Shown here: positions 9,357 through 16,145 of the stretch, in pieces | Position numbering within the stretch: the stretch's first letter is position 1 | How the letters are laid out: each line of letters starts with the position of its first letter | Source of the DNA: an uncultured Riemerella sp. | GTDB taxonomy: Bacteria; Bacteroidota; Bacteroidia; Flavobacteriales; Weeksellaceae | DNA: 22,227 bases | Assembly (NCBI GenBank): GCA_938037185.1 | Contig: CALHQK010000100.1 | Coordinates: 1 to 22,227, forward strand | Reading direction: 5' to 3' | Position numbers and translations under genes: made by a program | The notes under the pieces: generated by a model | What the model was told of the DNA's origin: nothing | Database searches by the model: none | Seen by the model: only the letters and a program-made list of their open reading frames with translations

Positions 9357-11342
9357 TTAATGAACAATAAGTTTTAAACTGTTTTCCCCCAATAGTGTTT
9401 TAATTTGGATGATATATACCCCTGAAACACCAATATTTCCATGATATTCATACTGAGATAGATTATAGAAATTCTGTGACTGCATGAGCCTTCCCTCCAT
9501 GGTATAAATGCTGACCTGTCCGCTGGTGGTTTTAGGGAAGGCTGCCTGAAGCGTAAATTTTCCTCCTGGAGCAGGATTAGGATAGAGCAGAATCTGCGAA
9601 TCCGCAATTTCATTTTCTACATAAGTCTTGAATTTAGAAACAGATTTACAGCCATGCTCGTTTTTGATTCTAAGCTCATAGTCACCTGCCTGGCTGAGGA
9701 GATAATTTTTGTTTTCTGAAACTAGACGACCGTTCTGGTACCACTGATAGGCATAGCTCCCTTTAGGCAAGCTTTCTTCTGGAGACAGTAGCAGTGGTTT
9801 TTTAGCGATGATATATTCTGAATTGAGATTTGGTAGTGGAGCATCTCCGTCAGAGAGATAAAAGCTATCCTTGTAAGTCCTTCCATAAGCATCAGAAATG
9901 TTGTATAAATACTTTCCTGAAGAAAGGCGCAGAGCCTTTTGATTAAGCTCTTCAGAGCTTAAGTTCATACTTTGCTGATAGGAAGGAGTTTCTTCTCTAT
10001 GAAGGGTTACATGATAAGGAGCCTGTCCACCCACAATATTAAATCTCACTTTTCCAGAGAGGCTTTCCCTGCATTTGGAGGCTTCTATATCTAGATGAGA
10101 AAACATCTCTGGTGCCATCCAGATACTATAAGCAGTCTGTCCATTGGCGGAATCTTCCCAATTATTAAAAATAAATGGCTTTTGGGAGGAAACTTTTCCT
10201 AATTTATGATATTTTGTTGAAGTAGGATGAAATAACCGCTCCTTAGAAGAATCTGTGACCAGCCAATAGTAATCATTTTTCTCACTAGACTTTGCTTCTT
10301 CATCACTTGAAAGAGGAGGCAGGACTCTAGGGTCAGCCTTCCAATGCAGTTCTACATCAGAATGTTTATGATAATCCATTAACCAGACTCTGGAGAGTCC
10401 TCTGGGCTGACCTTCTTTTTGTTTTTTTAGTTCTAATTCTTTACCATTATCACTCCAGAAAACAAAATAACCATCTGGAATTTCCTTGCCATTTTTTGCA
10501 GTGAGCCCTACGGTAATCATCTGCTCATCATTAGAATTTCTACTGGCCATCTGGGAGATTTCTCCCTCTTTATCTTTTCCTACAGCAGTAATATTTTGAT
10601 TAAATTCCTTATGCTCAGTATAATCCCATATTTTCTCTCCCCTGCTGTTATAGTAATTTTTATATTCTGTCTGGCTGAGAGAAACACCATATTTAATGGA
10701 TAAATAAGATGCTACCTGCTGCATTTCCATAGGGGAAAGCACTCGGTCATAAAGTAAAATTTCTCCAATATATCCAGAAAATTCTTCAAGTGGCAGATGA
10801 GCTATTTTACCTGCTAAATGAAGTTCGTACTGAGAAGATTTATTTGGGGTATTATTTTCCTTGGACTCTAGATTTTTATAATGCTGGTAATAATGAATTT
10901 TTACCTTGTCTCTATTATTTCCCTGTGGATAGCTGCTGTACAGAGTTTTTTCCATATCAGCAAAACGACGGTTGGTAGCTACTAGTTTATACTGAGTTGC
11001 AGATGTATTTAAAAGAGACCATAGGGGGTATTCTCCCTCGTTTTTTTCTCCTTTATAAACTACAAAAAGTGAGTAATGTTCTGCTGCAGATTTTTCTAAA
11101 GGCAGAGAAATTGTTTTTCCTTCTTTGATGTAAAAAACAGGATTTCCATTGATGCTAAGCCCTTCTGCTTTATCAAAATGAATTTCCTGTCCTTTTATTT
11201 TTTCTTTTACCTGTGTTTTTCCTTTTTCCTTTTCGGTTTTTATCCAGTAGAGCGGAGTGGGAACTCCTGAAGGATATTTTTCTTGTGCATAAACCTTATA
11301 AAAGGAAAGTAAAACTCCTAGTGAAAAATAAAGTTTCCTCAT
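9357..11342 (-). CDS. Secreted LamG-like protein with T9SS type A sorting domain
   Basis: 661 aa. The N-terminus MRKLYFSLGVLLSFYKVYAQ is a Sec signal peptide. Residues about 40-220 look like a concanavalin/LamG-like fold, ending in the characteristic GYIGEILLYDRVLSP segment followed by YLSIKYGVSL, as found in many flavobacterial surface proteins. The middle contains Ig/PKD-like beta segments (YAYQWYQNGRL, AGDYELRIKNEHGC). From about residue 584 the sequence ILLYPNPAPGGKF through GVSGVYIIQIK to the end is a type A T9SS C-terminal sorting domain, so the protein should cross the outer membrane by the type IX system and be released or attached to the surface. It is third in the operon, 14 bases after the second beta-barrel gene and 10 bases before the RHS gene. 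A role in presenting or displaying the RHS giant is possible but is only inferred from gene order. Confidence 0.85.
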   Translation of the reverse strand: MRKLYFSLGVLLSFYKVYAQEKYPSGVPTPLYWIKTEKEKGKTQVKEKIKGQEIHFDKAEGLSINGNPVFYIKEGKTISLPLEKSAAEHYSLFVVYKGEKNEGEYPLWSLLNTSATQYKLVATNRRFADMEKTLYSSYPQGNNRDKVKIHYYQHYKNLESKENNTPNKSSQYELHLAGKIAHLPLEEFSGYIGEILLYDRVLSPMEMQQVASYLSIKYGVSLSQTEYKNYYNSRGEKIWDYTEHKEFNQNITAVGKDKEGEISQMASRNSNDEQMITVGLTAKNGKEIPDGYFVFWSDNGKELELKKQKEGQPRGLSRVWLMDYHKHSDVELHWKADPRVLPPLSSDEEAKSSEKNDYYWLVTDSSKERLFHPTSTKYHKLGKVSSQKPFIFNNWEDSANGQTAYSIWMAPEMFSHLDIEASKCRESLSGKVRFNIVGGQAPYHVTLHREETPSYQQSMNLSSEELNQKALRLSSGKYLYNISDAYGRTYKDSFYLSDGDAPLPNLNSEYIIAKKPLLLSPEESLPKGSYAYQWYQNGRLVSENKNYLLSQAGDYELRIKNEHGCKSVSKFKTYVENEIADSQILLYPNPAPGGKFTLQAAFPKTTSGQVSIYTMEGRLMQSQNFYNLSQYEYHGNIGVSGVYIIQIKTLLGENSLKLIVH

Positions 11343-11356
11343 ATTTTTCGTATATT

Positions 11357-12091
11357 TTAAAAATTATTGTATCCGTCAAAAGTAAAGCGGTAACCGATAT
11401 TGAGAAAAAAGGTATTGACCTTATTGTTCTGCTCTCGATAGCGGTGTCCATTCTGCTGAGTTTCCAAAGCATCTGATAGCCCTAGATGATAACGAATGCC
11501 TATATTCAACTTATTTTCAAATTCATAACCAACCCCCATACCTAAATGGAAATAGTCTTTCGCTTCCAATGACTGTTTTAAAACATTCTGTACTACAGCA
11601 TCAGGCTCAAAATAAACACCCGACCTTCTGGACATCTCTGAGCCGTTGGAGCGGTATTCTAAAGCATCTTTATCTAAATTAAAGTTAAAATAAGGACCTG
11701 CTCCTGCATAAAAACCTTCTGTAAAGTAAAACTTTACCATAAACCCTGCATTAAGGCTGTGATAAGGAAATTTAAGGGTATAGTTTAGTCCGTTGATATC
11801 GGTATATTCAAACTGCGAAGGCTGGTAGGAATAGTAGAGTTCCGGCTGGAAGCTGATTCTCTTTTCGGGGAATTTCCAGTTTAAAAATACTCCTCCTCCA
11901 TACCCCACTTTGTAAACTTCTTTTGTAGTATAGCCTGTATACATGTTATCTGGGATAAGTACCCTAGCAATATTGCCCATTTTAGAATAACTGCCTCCAG
12001 CAAATATTCCATAAGTAATCTCCCGCTCTGAGCGCTGCCCGTATACTGCCGAAACAGAAAACAACAAAAACAAAAATCCTATTTTTCTCAT
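11357..12091 (-). CDS. Outer-membrane beta-barrel protein (second of a paralogous pair)
   Basis: 244 aa starting MRKIGFLFLLFSVSAVYGQ, a Sec signal peptide. The mature part is a run of alternating amphipathic strands (GGGVFLNWKFPEKR, QPELYYSYQPSQF, HLGMGVGYEFENKLNIGIRY, FFLNIGYRF) typical of small eight-strand outer-membrane barrels (PorT/OmpW-like families of Bacteroidota). It ends in an aromatic residue, as barrel proteins recognised by BAM usually do. It is clearly paralogous to the preceding gene: both share an ITYG start, FNYKFP/LNWKFP, QPELLYRY/QPELYYSY and a GYE-E-(N/D)-x-(N/H)-(I/F) strand. The chosen ATG at 12091 lies 5 bases after the upstream stop and is preceded by AGAAGGA on the minus strand. 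A TTG four codons upstream would overlap the previous gene and is not needed. The function is not known; a channel or anchor for the operon's secreted proteins is inference. Confidence 0.82.
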   Translation of the reverse strand: MRKIGFLFLLFSVSAVYGQRSEREITYGIFAGGSYSKMGNIARVLIPDNMYTGYTTKEVYKVGYGGGVFLNWKFPEKRISFQPELYYSYQPSQFEYTDINGLNYTLKFPYHSLNAGFMVKFYFTEGFYAGAGPYFNFNLDKDALEYRSNGSEMSRRSGVYFEPDAVVQNVLKQSLEAKDYFHLGMGVGYEFENKLNIGIRYHLGLSDALETQQNGHRYREQNNKVNTFFLNIGYRFTFDGYNNF

Positions 12092-12096
12092 TCCTT

Positions 12097-12792
12097 CTAC
12101 CAATTATGAAAACTATATCCTACGGAGAGACTTAGATAAGAGTTGCGATTAGTATTTTCCAAAAATTGAAAAGAAGTCGCTCTATTTCCTATCATATCTC
12201 CCACACCAAGATAGTATCTTAAATCAAAATGGAAATTATCCTCAAGTTCATACCCCAGAGAGAAACTCAAACTGAAATCATCTTTCCCCACAATTCCTTC
12301 TCTATAGAACTGACGGTGGCTGGCATCATACAACCCTCCGCGGTCATTAGACTCATAGCTTACACCATGCGGAGTAAGTATCTTAGAATAATAAGCCCCA
12401 ATGCCAATATTTAATCCTGCATAGGGGTACACTTTATAAATTCCGCCAAGCATTAAATAGGAATACCTTAGTCCTAACTTGTAACTGCTGCCTGTGGTTT
12501 CGTTATTGTAATTTACTTCCGCTCCTGAATAACGATAGAGAAGCTCTGGCTGTATCGCCACGCGGGTGTCTGGAAATTTATAGTTAAAAAAAAGGCCGCC
12601 TTCCACCCCGAAAACGCCCTTACCATTTATATCAAACTGCTGCCGGTTGTTTTCCCTACCAATAAGCATCTCTGGGAGATTCGTAATGCGGGAATGCAGT
12701 GCACCAAGTTTCAGACCATAGGTTATATTCTCCGAATACTGCCCCTTGGACAGTCCAGAAACCAAAATCAATAATAAACTATGCCTTATCAT
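12097..12792 (-). CDS. Outer-membrane beta-barrel protein (first gene of the RHS operon)
   Basis: 231 aa starting MIRHSLLLILVSGLSKGQ, a Sec signal peptide. The rest is a small beta-barrel with repeated amphipathic strands (GLFFNYKFPDTRVAIQPELL, FSLSFSLGYELEDNFHFDLR, YLSLSVGYSFHNW) and an aromatic C-terminal residue. It is a paralog of the gene that follows 5 bases later. The start is decided by the promoter: the -7 element at 12824-12817 lies over the alternative in-frame TTG at 12819, so that TTG would be at or before the transcription start, whereas the ATG at 12792 is preceded by a leader of about 20 bases. As the first gene it may set the expression level of the whole operon. The family is clear, the specific function is not. 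It could be a porin-like anchor or a receptor for the products downstream. Confidence 0.82.
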   Translation of the reverse strand: MIRHSLLLILVSGLSKGQYSENITYGLKLGALHSRITNLPEMLIGRENNRQQFDINGKGVFGVEGGLFFNYKFPDTRVAIQPELLYRYSGAEVNYNNETTGSSYKLGLRYSYLMLGGIYKVYPYAGLNIGIGAYYSKILTPHGVSYESNDRGGLYDASHRQFYREGIVGKDDFSLSFSLGYELEDNFHFDLRYYLGVGDMIGNRATSFQFLENTNRNSYLSLSVGYSFHNW

Positions 12793-12816
12793 CTTTTTAA
12801 GAAACTTTAACAATTG

Positions 12817-12847
12817 CAAAATTATTTGCTTTTATATTCTTGCGCAA
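12817..12847 (-). promoter_or_regulatory. Promoter of the beta-barrel/T9SS/RHS operon
   Basis: On the minus strand a TTG (12847-12845) is followed after exactly 20 bases by TAATTTTG (12824-12817). This is the Bacteroidota TTG-N19/20-TAnnTTTG promoter. Transcription should start near 12811, leaving a leader of about 20 bases before the ATG at 12792. It is the only good promoter seen upstream of the five-gene minus-strand operon. Confidence 0.7.
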
Positions 12848-13017
12848 TATGATTTTTATCATGTTTTTAATATTGTGTTTAGAAAAACAAGTGCAAAAAC
12901 AAAGAATAATCAAAATATAGAATATATATCATTTAAGGGATATTATAATTTAAAGTCTATATATAAATTATTTAACCTATTTATTTTAAATAATTTATTT
13001 TTTAATTGAGATAATTA

Positions 13018-13091
13018 AAATAAATAACTAATTTATTTGTTATGTTTGGAAAAATTTTTATTTTTGGCAAAACAAGTAATAAATAACTAAT
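13018..13091 (+). promoter_or_regulatory. Candidate operator: inverted repeat plus 14-bp direct repeats
   Basis: AAATAAAT-aacta-ATTTATTT (13018-13038) is a perfect inverted repeat that overlaps the -33 element of the following promoter. The 14-mer AATAAATAACTAAT occurs at 13019-13032 and again at 13078-13091, directly against the ATG at 13092. The two copies bracket the promoter. The following gene looks like a ribbon-helix-helix-type DNA-binding protein, so autoregulation is plausible. The sequence is very AT-rich, which lowers the weight of any single repeat. Confidence 0.4.
13036..13066 (+). promoter_or_regulatory. Promoter upstream of the tandem-RHH-like gene
   Basis: TTTG at 13036-13039, a 19-base spacer and TATTTTTG at 13059-13066 match the Bacteroidota promoter. 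Transcription would start about 20 bases before the ATG at 13092. A second -7-like element, TATGTTTG, lies at 13041-13048 but has no matching -33 element that I can see. Confidence 0.6.
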
Positions 13092-13523
13092 ATGTCTGAT
13101 AATATATTTGGATTAGATGTTTTATTAAAACAAGAAGAAACGGGATTAGTGCGCTATAGTAGCCGTATGTATGAAAAGGATTGGGATAGATTGATTAATC
13201 TTAGAAGATACAAAGTAGTAGAACTAGGAGATCGTTCTTATAACAACACATCTGCGATAGAAGAAGCAGTAGAAATTTTGCAGTCAAAATACGATATTCC
13301 TCGTGGCGAAACTCCCACAAAACTGGTTAGTGGTCGTCGTGGAAGAGAGGTAAAACATAAGAGCAAAGATACTTCCATCATGCTGAGTAAAGAAACCGTT
13401 GATTACATTAAAGATTTTTTGGCATATAAAGCATATGTTCAGGGAGATATAGGTTATACGCGAATGAAATTTTTTGAAGAAGTAATGAATGTTTTAGAGG
13501 AGAAATATAATCTTTCAAAATGA
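13092..13523 (+). CDS. Small protein with two tandem RHH-like units, probable plasmid DNA-binding protein
   Basis: 143 aa, not recognised as a named family. It consists of two similar halves: about residues 24-70 (RMYEKDWDRLINLRRY ... EILQSKYDIP) and about 96-143 (IMLSKETVDYIKDFLAYK ... NVLEEKYNLS). Both share a strand-like start, a helix, a Y/K-rich centre with GD, then an EE-containing helix ending KY-(D/N)-(I/L). The halves are joined by a basic linker, GRRGREVKHKSKD. The second half resembles the start of the mobilization protein encoded at 17338 (ILLSKETKILLDTIKKKYDIP). This suggests a fused ribbon-helix-helix pair acting as a DNA-binding regulator or replication/partition accessory. The gene has its own promoter and repeat-rich operator, and its TGA overlaps the next ATG (ATGA), implying translational coupling. 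The existence of the gene is well supported; the function is inference. Confidence 0.75.
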   Translation: MSDNIFGLDVLLKQEETGLVRYSSRMYEKDWDRLINLRRYKVVELGDRSYNNTSAIEEAVEILQSKYDIPRGETPTKLVSGRRGREVKHKSKDTSIMLSKETVDYIKDFLAYKAYVQGDIGYTRMKFFEEVMNVLEEKYNLSK

Positions 13524-14074
13524 GTTCAGCATATCACAGATATGAAGCTGCTGTGAAGTTATCCAATGGCAGGGTAGTCATATATCATAACATTAATACA
13601 GGGCTAAAAAAATTTCATCGATTTTTATGCGAAAAGTTTGAAAGTCCTGATAGATGGGTTTCATACTCTGTGAGGCGAAAGGAGAATAAAGAAATTATTG
13701 GAAAATATAAAAACTCTATTATAGGAAAGGAACAATGGGCTGTCACCATTTTTACGGCCACCATGGATAATGAAAAAAGAACAGGTGTTTTTATTCCAAT
13801 GATATATGAAAGAAATGGCAATGAGATTATAAGAAATATGTTTGTTGCTAATAAGACAATTATCAAAAGGAACTCCCTTCTTATTACAATTCCAGAATGG
13901 CTTTTTGATAAGATATTGATTGAATCTAAGAAAGAATTACTGGCTTATTACCAGAAAGAAAAACAAAAATCTTTCATCTTAGAAATAACATTAAGTGAAA
14001 AGATGTTCTTCTTAAAAGAGAAAGTGATAACAGAGAGCATACCAGGAACAGAGCCAGAACAAGATTATCCATAA
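13520..14074 (+). CDS. Hypothetical plasmid protein coupled to the RHH-like gene
   Basis: 184 aa, no family recognised. The start ATG overlaps the stop of the previous gene as ATGA, so the two are almost certainly co-translated. The protein begins MSSAYHRYEAAVKLSNGRVV and contains mixed alpha/beta segments with many basic residues in the first half (YSVRRKENKEIIGKYK), a central hydrophobic stretch (QWAVTIFTATM) and a Lys/Glu-rich helix (about residues 134-160). There is no signal peptide or membrane segment, so it should be cytoplasmic. A hairpin terminator follows directly after the stop. Its position between a DNA-binding protein and the replication initiator suggests a role in plasmid maintenance or copy control. 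Nothing in the sequence proves that. Confidence 0.7.
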   Translation: MSSAYHRYEAAVKLSNGRVVIYHNINTGLKKFHRFLCEKFESPDRWVSYSVRRKENKEIIGKYKNSIIGKEQWAVTIFTATMDNEKRTGVFIPMIYERNGNEIIRNMFVANKTIIKRNSLLITIPEWLFDKILIESKKELLAYYQKEKQKSFILEITLSEKMFFLKEKVITESIPGTEPEQDYP

Positions 14075-14076
14075 AA

Positions 14077-14107
14077 AAACCGCACAAATCAAATAGATTG
14101 GCGGTTT
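14077..14107 (+). terminator. Stem-loop terminator or attenuator before rep
   Basis: AAACCGC (14077-14083) pairs with GCGGTTT (14101-14107). The stem is extended inside by CAAATC/GATTG with one bulged base. It begins two bases after the stop codon of the 184-aa gene and ends in TTTAATT, a modest U-tract. It could terminate the upstream operon or attenuate transcription into rep, whose ATG lies about 50 bases downstream and has no strong promoter of its own. Confidence 0.6.
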
Positions 14108-14158
14108 AATTAAGATTTCGTAGAAATCATTTTTGCAATACAAATATATAAAATTTCC

Positions 14159-15208
14159 ATGGGAAAAAGAGAGATTTTAAAAACAAAAATTGAAGAAATT
14201 AATTATGATATTATCCAAGAATTTAAGGATAATCCAAATATTCGTACAATCCTTTATACAGAGAGACTTTATAGTTTCATGAGAAAAAAGGATTTGACTC
14301 TCTTGCCTACCAAAATAATCAATGTAATTCTCAGTGCTGTCAAAGATGAGCAGCAGAAGTATATCAAAGAAGCTCCTTTACCTGGAATCATTGTAGAAAC
14401 TCCTGTTAAGCAAATGACTTTTGAGGATATTTTTCAGGACTGGGCAGAAAACACAAGAGCTAGGTTTACAGTGAATTTCAAATCGATAAAGCTTGATAAA
14501 GACATAAAAAACAGAGAGCTTTTCGAGGCATTTATCTATTTATCAAACCTTAACTGGCAAATCATCAATGATGTAGAAACAGGGGATGTGGAGCTGGTAC
14601 CTTTCATAGAAGCGGTAAAATGGAATAAAAATAAACAATATATTCAGTTCAATATGCATAAAAAAACAATGGAAAGCTTATTGGACATGAGTAAATTTTT
14701 AAAATTAGAAAATGATTTTGTAATGAATTTGAAAAGTGCAAAAACGCTATCTTTCATTTTCTGGTTATCTAAATTCATCCCGTACAATGGAACAACAATA
14801 AGTATTCAAAAATTTGTGGAAGAAATGAATCTTACTAGTAGCTATCCTTCTAAAATTGATGAATATCTGAAAAGAATTCGAGCAGAAATTAATAGTGGAA
14901 ATTATGCCTATGGATTCAATTATTCATTTGAAAACAAAAATATAAAGTTTCAATTATATTATAAAAAAGAGGCTATCGGGAAAGTCGAAGAAATAGAAGA
15001 TTTGGAAGCTTTGAAGCGGCAAAGAGCCTTATATCACATTTATAGTGTAAGAGAACTATCTCCTGAAAACAAGAAAAAAATAGAAAACATTTATAAAGCA
15101 CTAGGATATGAAAAAACCTCAAGTCTTCTGAAGAGAAAAATAAGCAAGGATTTAAAAAATGATGCATACATAGAGGCTGTAATGAATATACTAAAAGGTG
15201 TAGAATGA
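14159..15208 (+). CDS. rep: Plasmid replication initiator, Rep_3/RepB family
   Basis: 349 aa, within the usual size of Rep_3 initiators. The C-terminal half has the family layout: KSAKTLSFIFWLSKFIPYNG (about residues 190-210), a helix-turn-helix-like FVEEMNL followed by KIDEYLKRIRAEIN (about 222-243), then beta strands FNYSFENKNIKFQLYYKKE. The LKRIRAEIN helix corresponds to the conserved DNA-contacting helix of the second winged-helix domain. The N-terminal half (about 70-185) would be the first winged helix and dimer interface. The protein should bind the 15-bp iterons that begin five bases after its own stop codon and open the AT-rich origin next to them. No convincing TAnnTTTG promoter precedes it (the best is CATTTTTG near 14128), so expression may depend on read-through from the upstream operon. 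The ATG at 14159 is the first possible start in a fully open frame. Confidence 0.88.
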   Translation: MGKREILKTKIEEINYDIIQEFKDNPNIRTILYTERLYSFMRKKDLTLLPTKIINVILSAVKDEQQKYIKEAPLPGIIVETPVKQMTFEDIFQDWAENTRARFTVNFKSIKLDKDIKNRELFEAFIYLSNLNWQIINDVETGDVELVPFIEAVKWNKNKQYIQFNMHKKTMESLLDMSKFLKLENDFVMNLKSAKTLSFIFWLSKFIPYNGTTISIQKFVEEMNLTSSYPSKIDEYLKRIRAEINSGNYAYGFNYSFENKNIKFQLYYKKEAIGKVEEIEDLEALKRQRALYHIYSVRELSPENKKKIENIYKALGYEKTSSLLKRKISKDLKNDAYIEAVMNILKGVE

Positions 15209-15212
15209 AACT

Positions 15213-15227
15213 CGGGGTTTGTAAGAA
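15213..15227 (+). repeat. Iteron 1, adjacent to the rep stop codon
   Basis: CGGGGTTTGTAAGAA, an exact copy of the 15-bp unit found four more times at 15494-15572. It lies about 270 bases away from the main cluster and only five bases after the rep stop. Confidence 0.8.
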
Positions 15228-15280
15228 GAAAAAAACCTAAAAAAATATAGGTAAAATAAAGTGATATTCAAAACAAAGAT

Positions 15281-15297
15281 CTTCTTACATTATCCAA
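15281..15297 (-). repeat. Degenerate iteron in inverted orientation, copy A
   Basis: CTTCTTACATTATCCAA on the plus strand reads TTGGATAATGTAAGAAG on the minus strand. This shares TGTAAGAA(G) and GG with the direct iteron GGGGTTTGTAAGAAG. An identical 17-mer occurs at 15351-15367. Confidence 0.6.
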
Positions 15298-15350
15298 TTT
15301 AAATAAAAACCATATCAAATTATAAATAATAAAAATAGAAAAAAAAACAC

Positions 15351-15367
15351 CTTCTTACATTATCCAA
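15351..15367 (-). repeat. Degenerate iteron in inverted orientation, copy B
   Basis: An exact second copy of the 17-mer CTTCTTACATTATCCAA, 70 bases after the first. The exact conservation inside otherwise random AT-rich sequence argues for a protein-binding site. Inverted partial iterons are often used for copy control in Rep_3 plasmids. Confidence 0.6.
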
Positions 15368-15493
15368 GCTAATTAGTAAAAACAATAATAATAAATGTGA
15401 ATAAATAAAAATAAAACACAACAATTAAAAATCAACAAGCTGATATACAGATACATAAATTCTAAATAAATCTAAGAACACAATTTTATAAAT

Positions 15494-15572
15494 CGGGGTT
15501 TGTAAGAAACAAGTAGGGGTTTGTAAGAAGTCAAATCGGGGTTTGTAAGAAATAAGTAGGGGTTTGTAAGAA
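15494..15572 (+). repeat. Main iteron cluster, four copies in two dimeric units
   Basis: Four copies of (C/A)GGGGTTTGTAAGAA start at 15494, 15515, 15537 and 15558, a spacing of 21-22 bases or two DNA turns. They alternate C-first and A-first, giving two nearly identical units of about 40 bases (15491-15530 and 15534-15573) that differ mainly by one C/T. This is the probable Rep binding array of the origin. Confidence 0.88.
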
Positions 15573-15622
15573 AAAAACACACATAAAATATTGATTTTCA
15601 TTCGATTATGATAGTCATATAA

Positions 15623-15674
15623 ATATAATAAAAAGAATAAATAAATAAATATTATATAATAAAAAGAATAAATA
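15623..15674 (+). repeat. AT-only direct repeat, probable DNA unwinding element
   Basis: The 21-bp sequence starting ATATAATAAAAAGAATAAAT occurs at 15623-15643 and again at 15654-15674, 31 bases apart. It is about 50 bases downstream of the last iteron. AT-rich direct repeats beside iterons are where Rep-type initiators open the duplex. Confidence 0.55.
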
Positions 15675-15844
15675 TGCCTTGTTAATAAATATAAATAAAT
15701 AAGTCCAAAAATGATTTCTTCTTTCTTTCTTTTAATCAGTTAAATAACCTTATTAATGTATTTATTTTATATTGTTCCTACATATTTCGTAAAAAATATA
15801 AACTGCAATTGTAGAATTAGTTAAGGCGGCGCTGTCCTCCAACC

Positions 15845-15946
15845 TTACTTTGTGAGAAAAAAAGTAATTTTTCAGCATTTAAACTACTGATATACAGCAA
15901 ACTAATTTTTGTATTGTGAGAATGAGGTGTGTTTTTCTCATTTTTT
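15845..15946 (+). other. Two hairpins with a repeated TTGTGAGAA motif
   Basis: TTACTTT (15845-15851) pairs with AAAGTAA (15861-15867) and is followed by TTTTT. AATGAG (15921-15926) pairs with CTCATT (15937-15942) and runs into a T-tract. TTGTGAGAA occurs in both places (15850-15858 and 15914-15922). They may be weak terminators ending transcription from the origin side before parA, or part of a copy-control RNA. Confidence 0.35.
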
Positions 15947-16145
15947 AGTGTATTTATTGTGCTAATAGGATGTAGTTAAGCACTTATTACCCTAAAAAAA
16001 TGCTGTTTTTAAGAAATTTTCTCATTCTTAATAAGAAATAACATAAATGTTACAAAATTCATTACTTCCAGTATTATCAAATGATACTTTTTAGATAATA
16101 ATTTCATTTTTAATAATAAAATAAATAAGATAAATCAAATAATTA

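Larger units (their letters stand above)
15440..15897 (+). repeat. 11-bp repeat CTGATATACAG flanking the iteron block
   Basis: CTGATATACAG is present at 15440-15450 and 15887-15897, on either side of the iterons and unwinding repeat. The unit is itself a partial palindrome (CTG...CAG). It may be a host-factor or partition site, or chance. Confidence 0.3.
15209..16145. other. Noncoding replication origin region (rep-parA intergenic)
   Basis: About 980 bases separate rep and parA. I found no credible reading frame in either direction (longest short frame about 22 codons). The region holds the iterons, inverted degenerate iterons, an AT-rich direct repeat and several hairpins described separately. 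It is extremely AT-rich apart from a short GC-rich island at about 15825-15840 (AAGGCGGCGCTGTCCTCC). It is best read as the vegetative origin of the plasmid with its copy-control sites. Confidence 0.75.

Noticed and set aside
9347..9367. TTG start adding seven residues to the RHS giant
   Set aside because: It overlaps the end of the upstream gene, while the ATG at 9346 opens directly into a standard basic-hydrophobic signal sequence.
12793..12819. TTG start adding nine residues to the first beta-barrel protein
   Set aside because: The TTG lies inside the -7 promoter element, so it would be outside or at the very edge of the mRNA.
14128..14136. CATTTTTG as a rep promoter
   Set aside because: The first base of the box does not match and no -33 TTG is at the right distance.
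15281..15572. CRISPR array
   Set aside because: The repeats are 15-17 bases with 5-7-base gaps or irregular distances and mixed orientation, and no cas gene is present; they are iterons.
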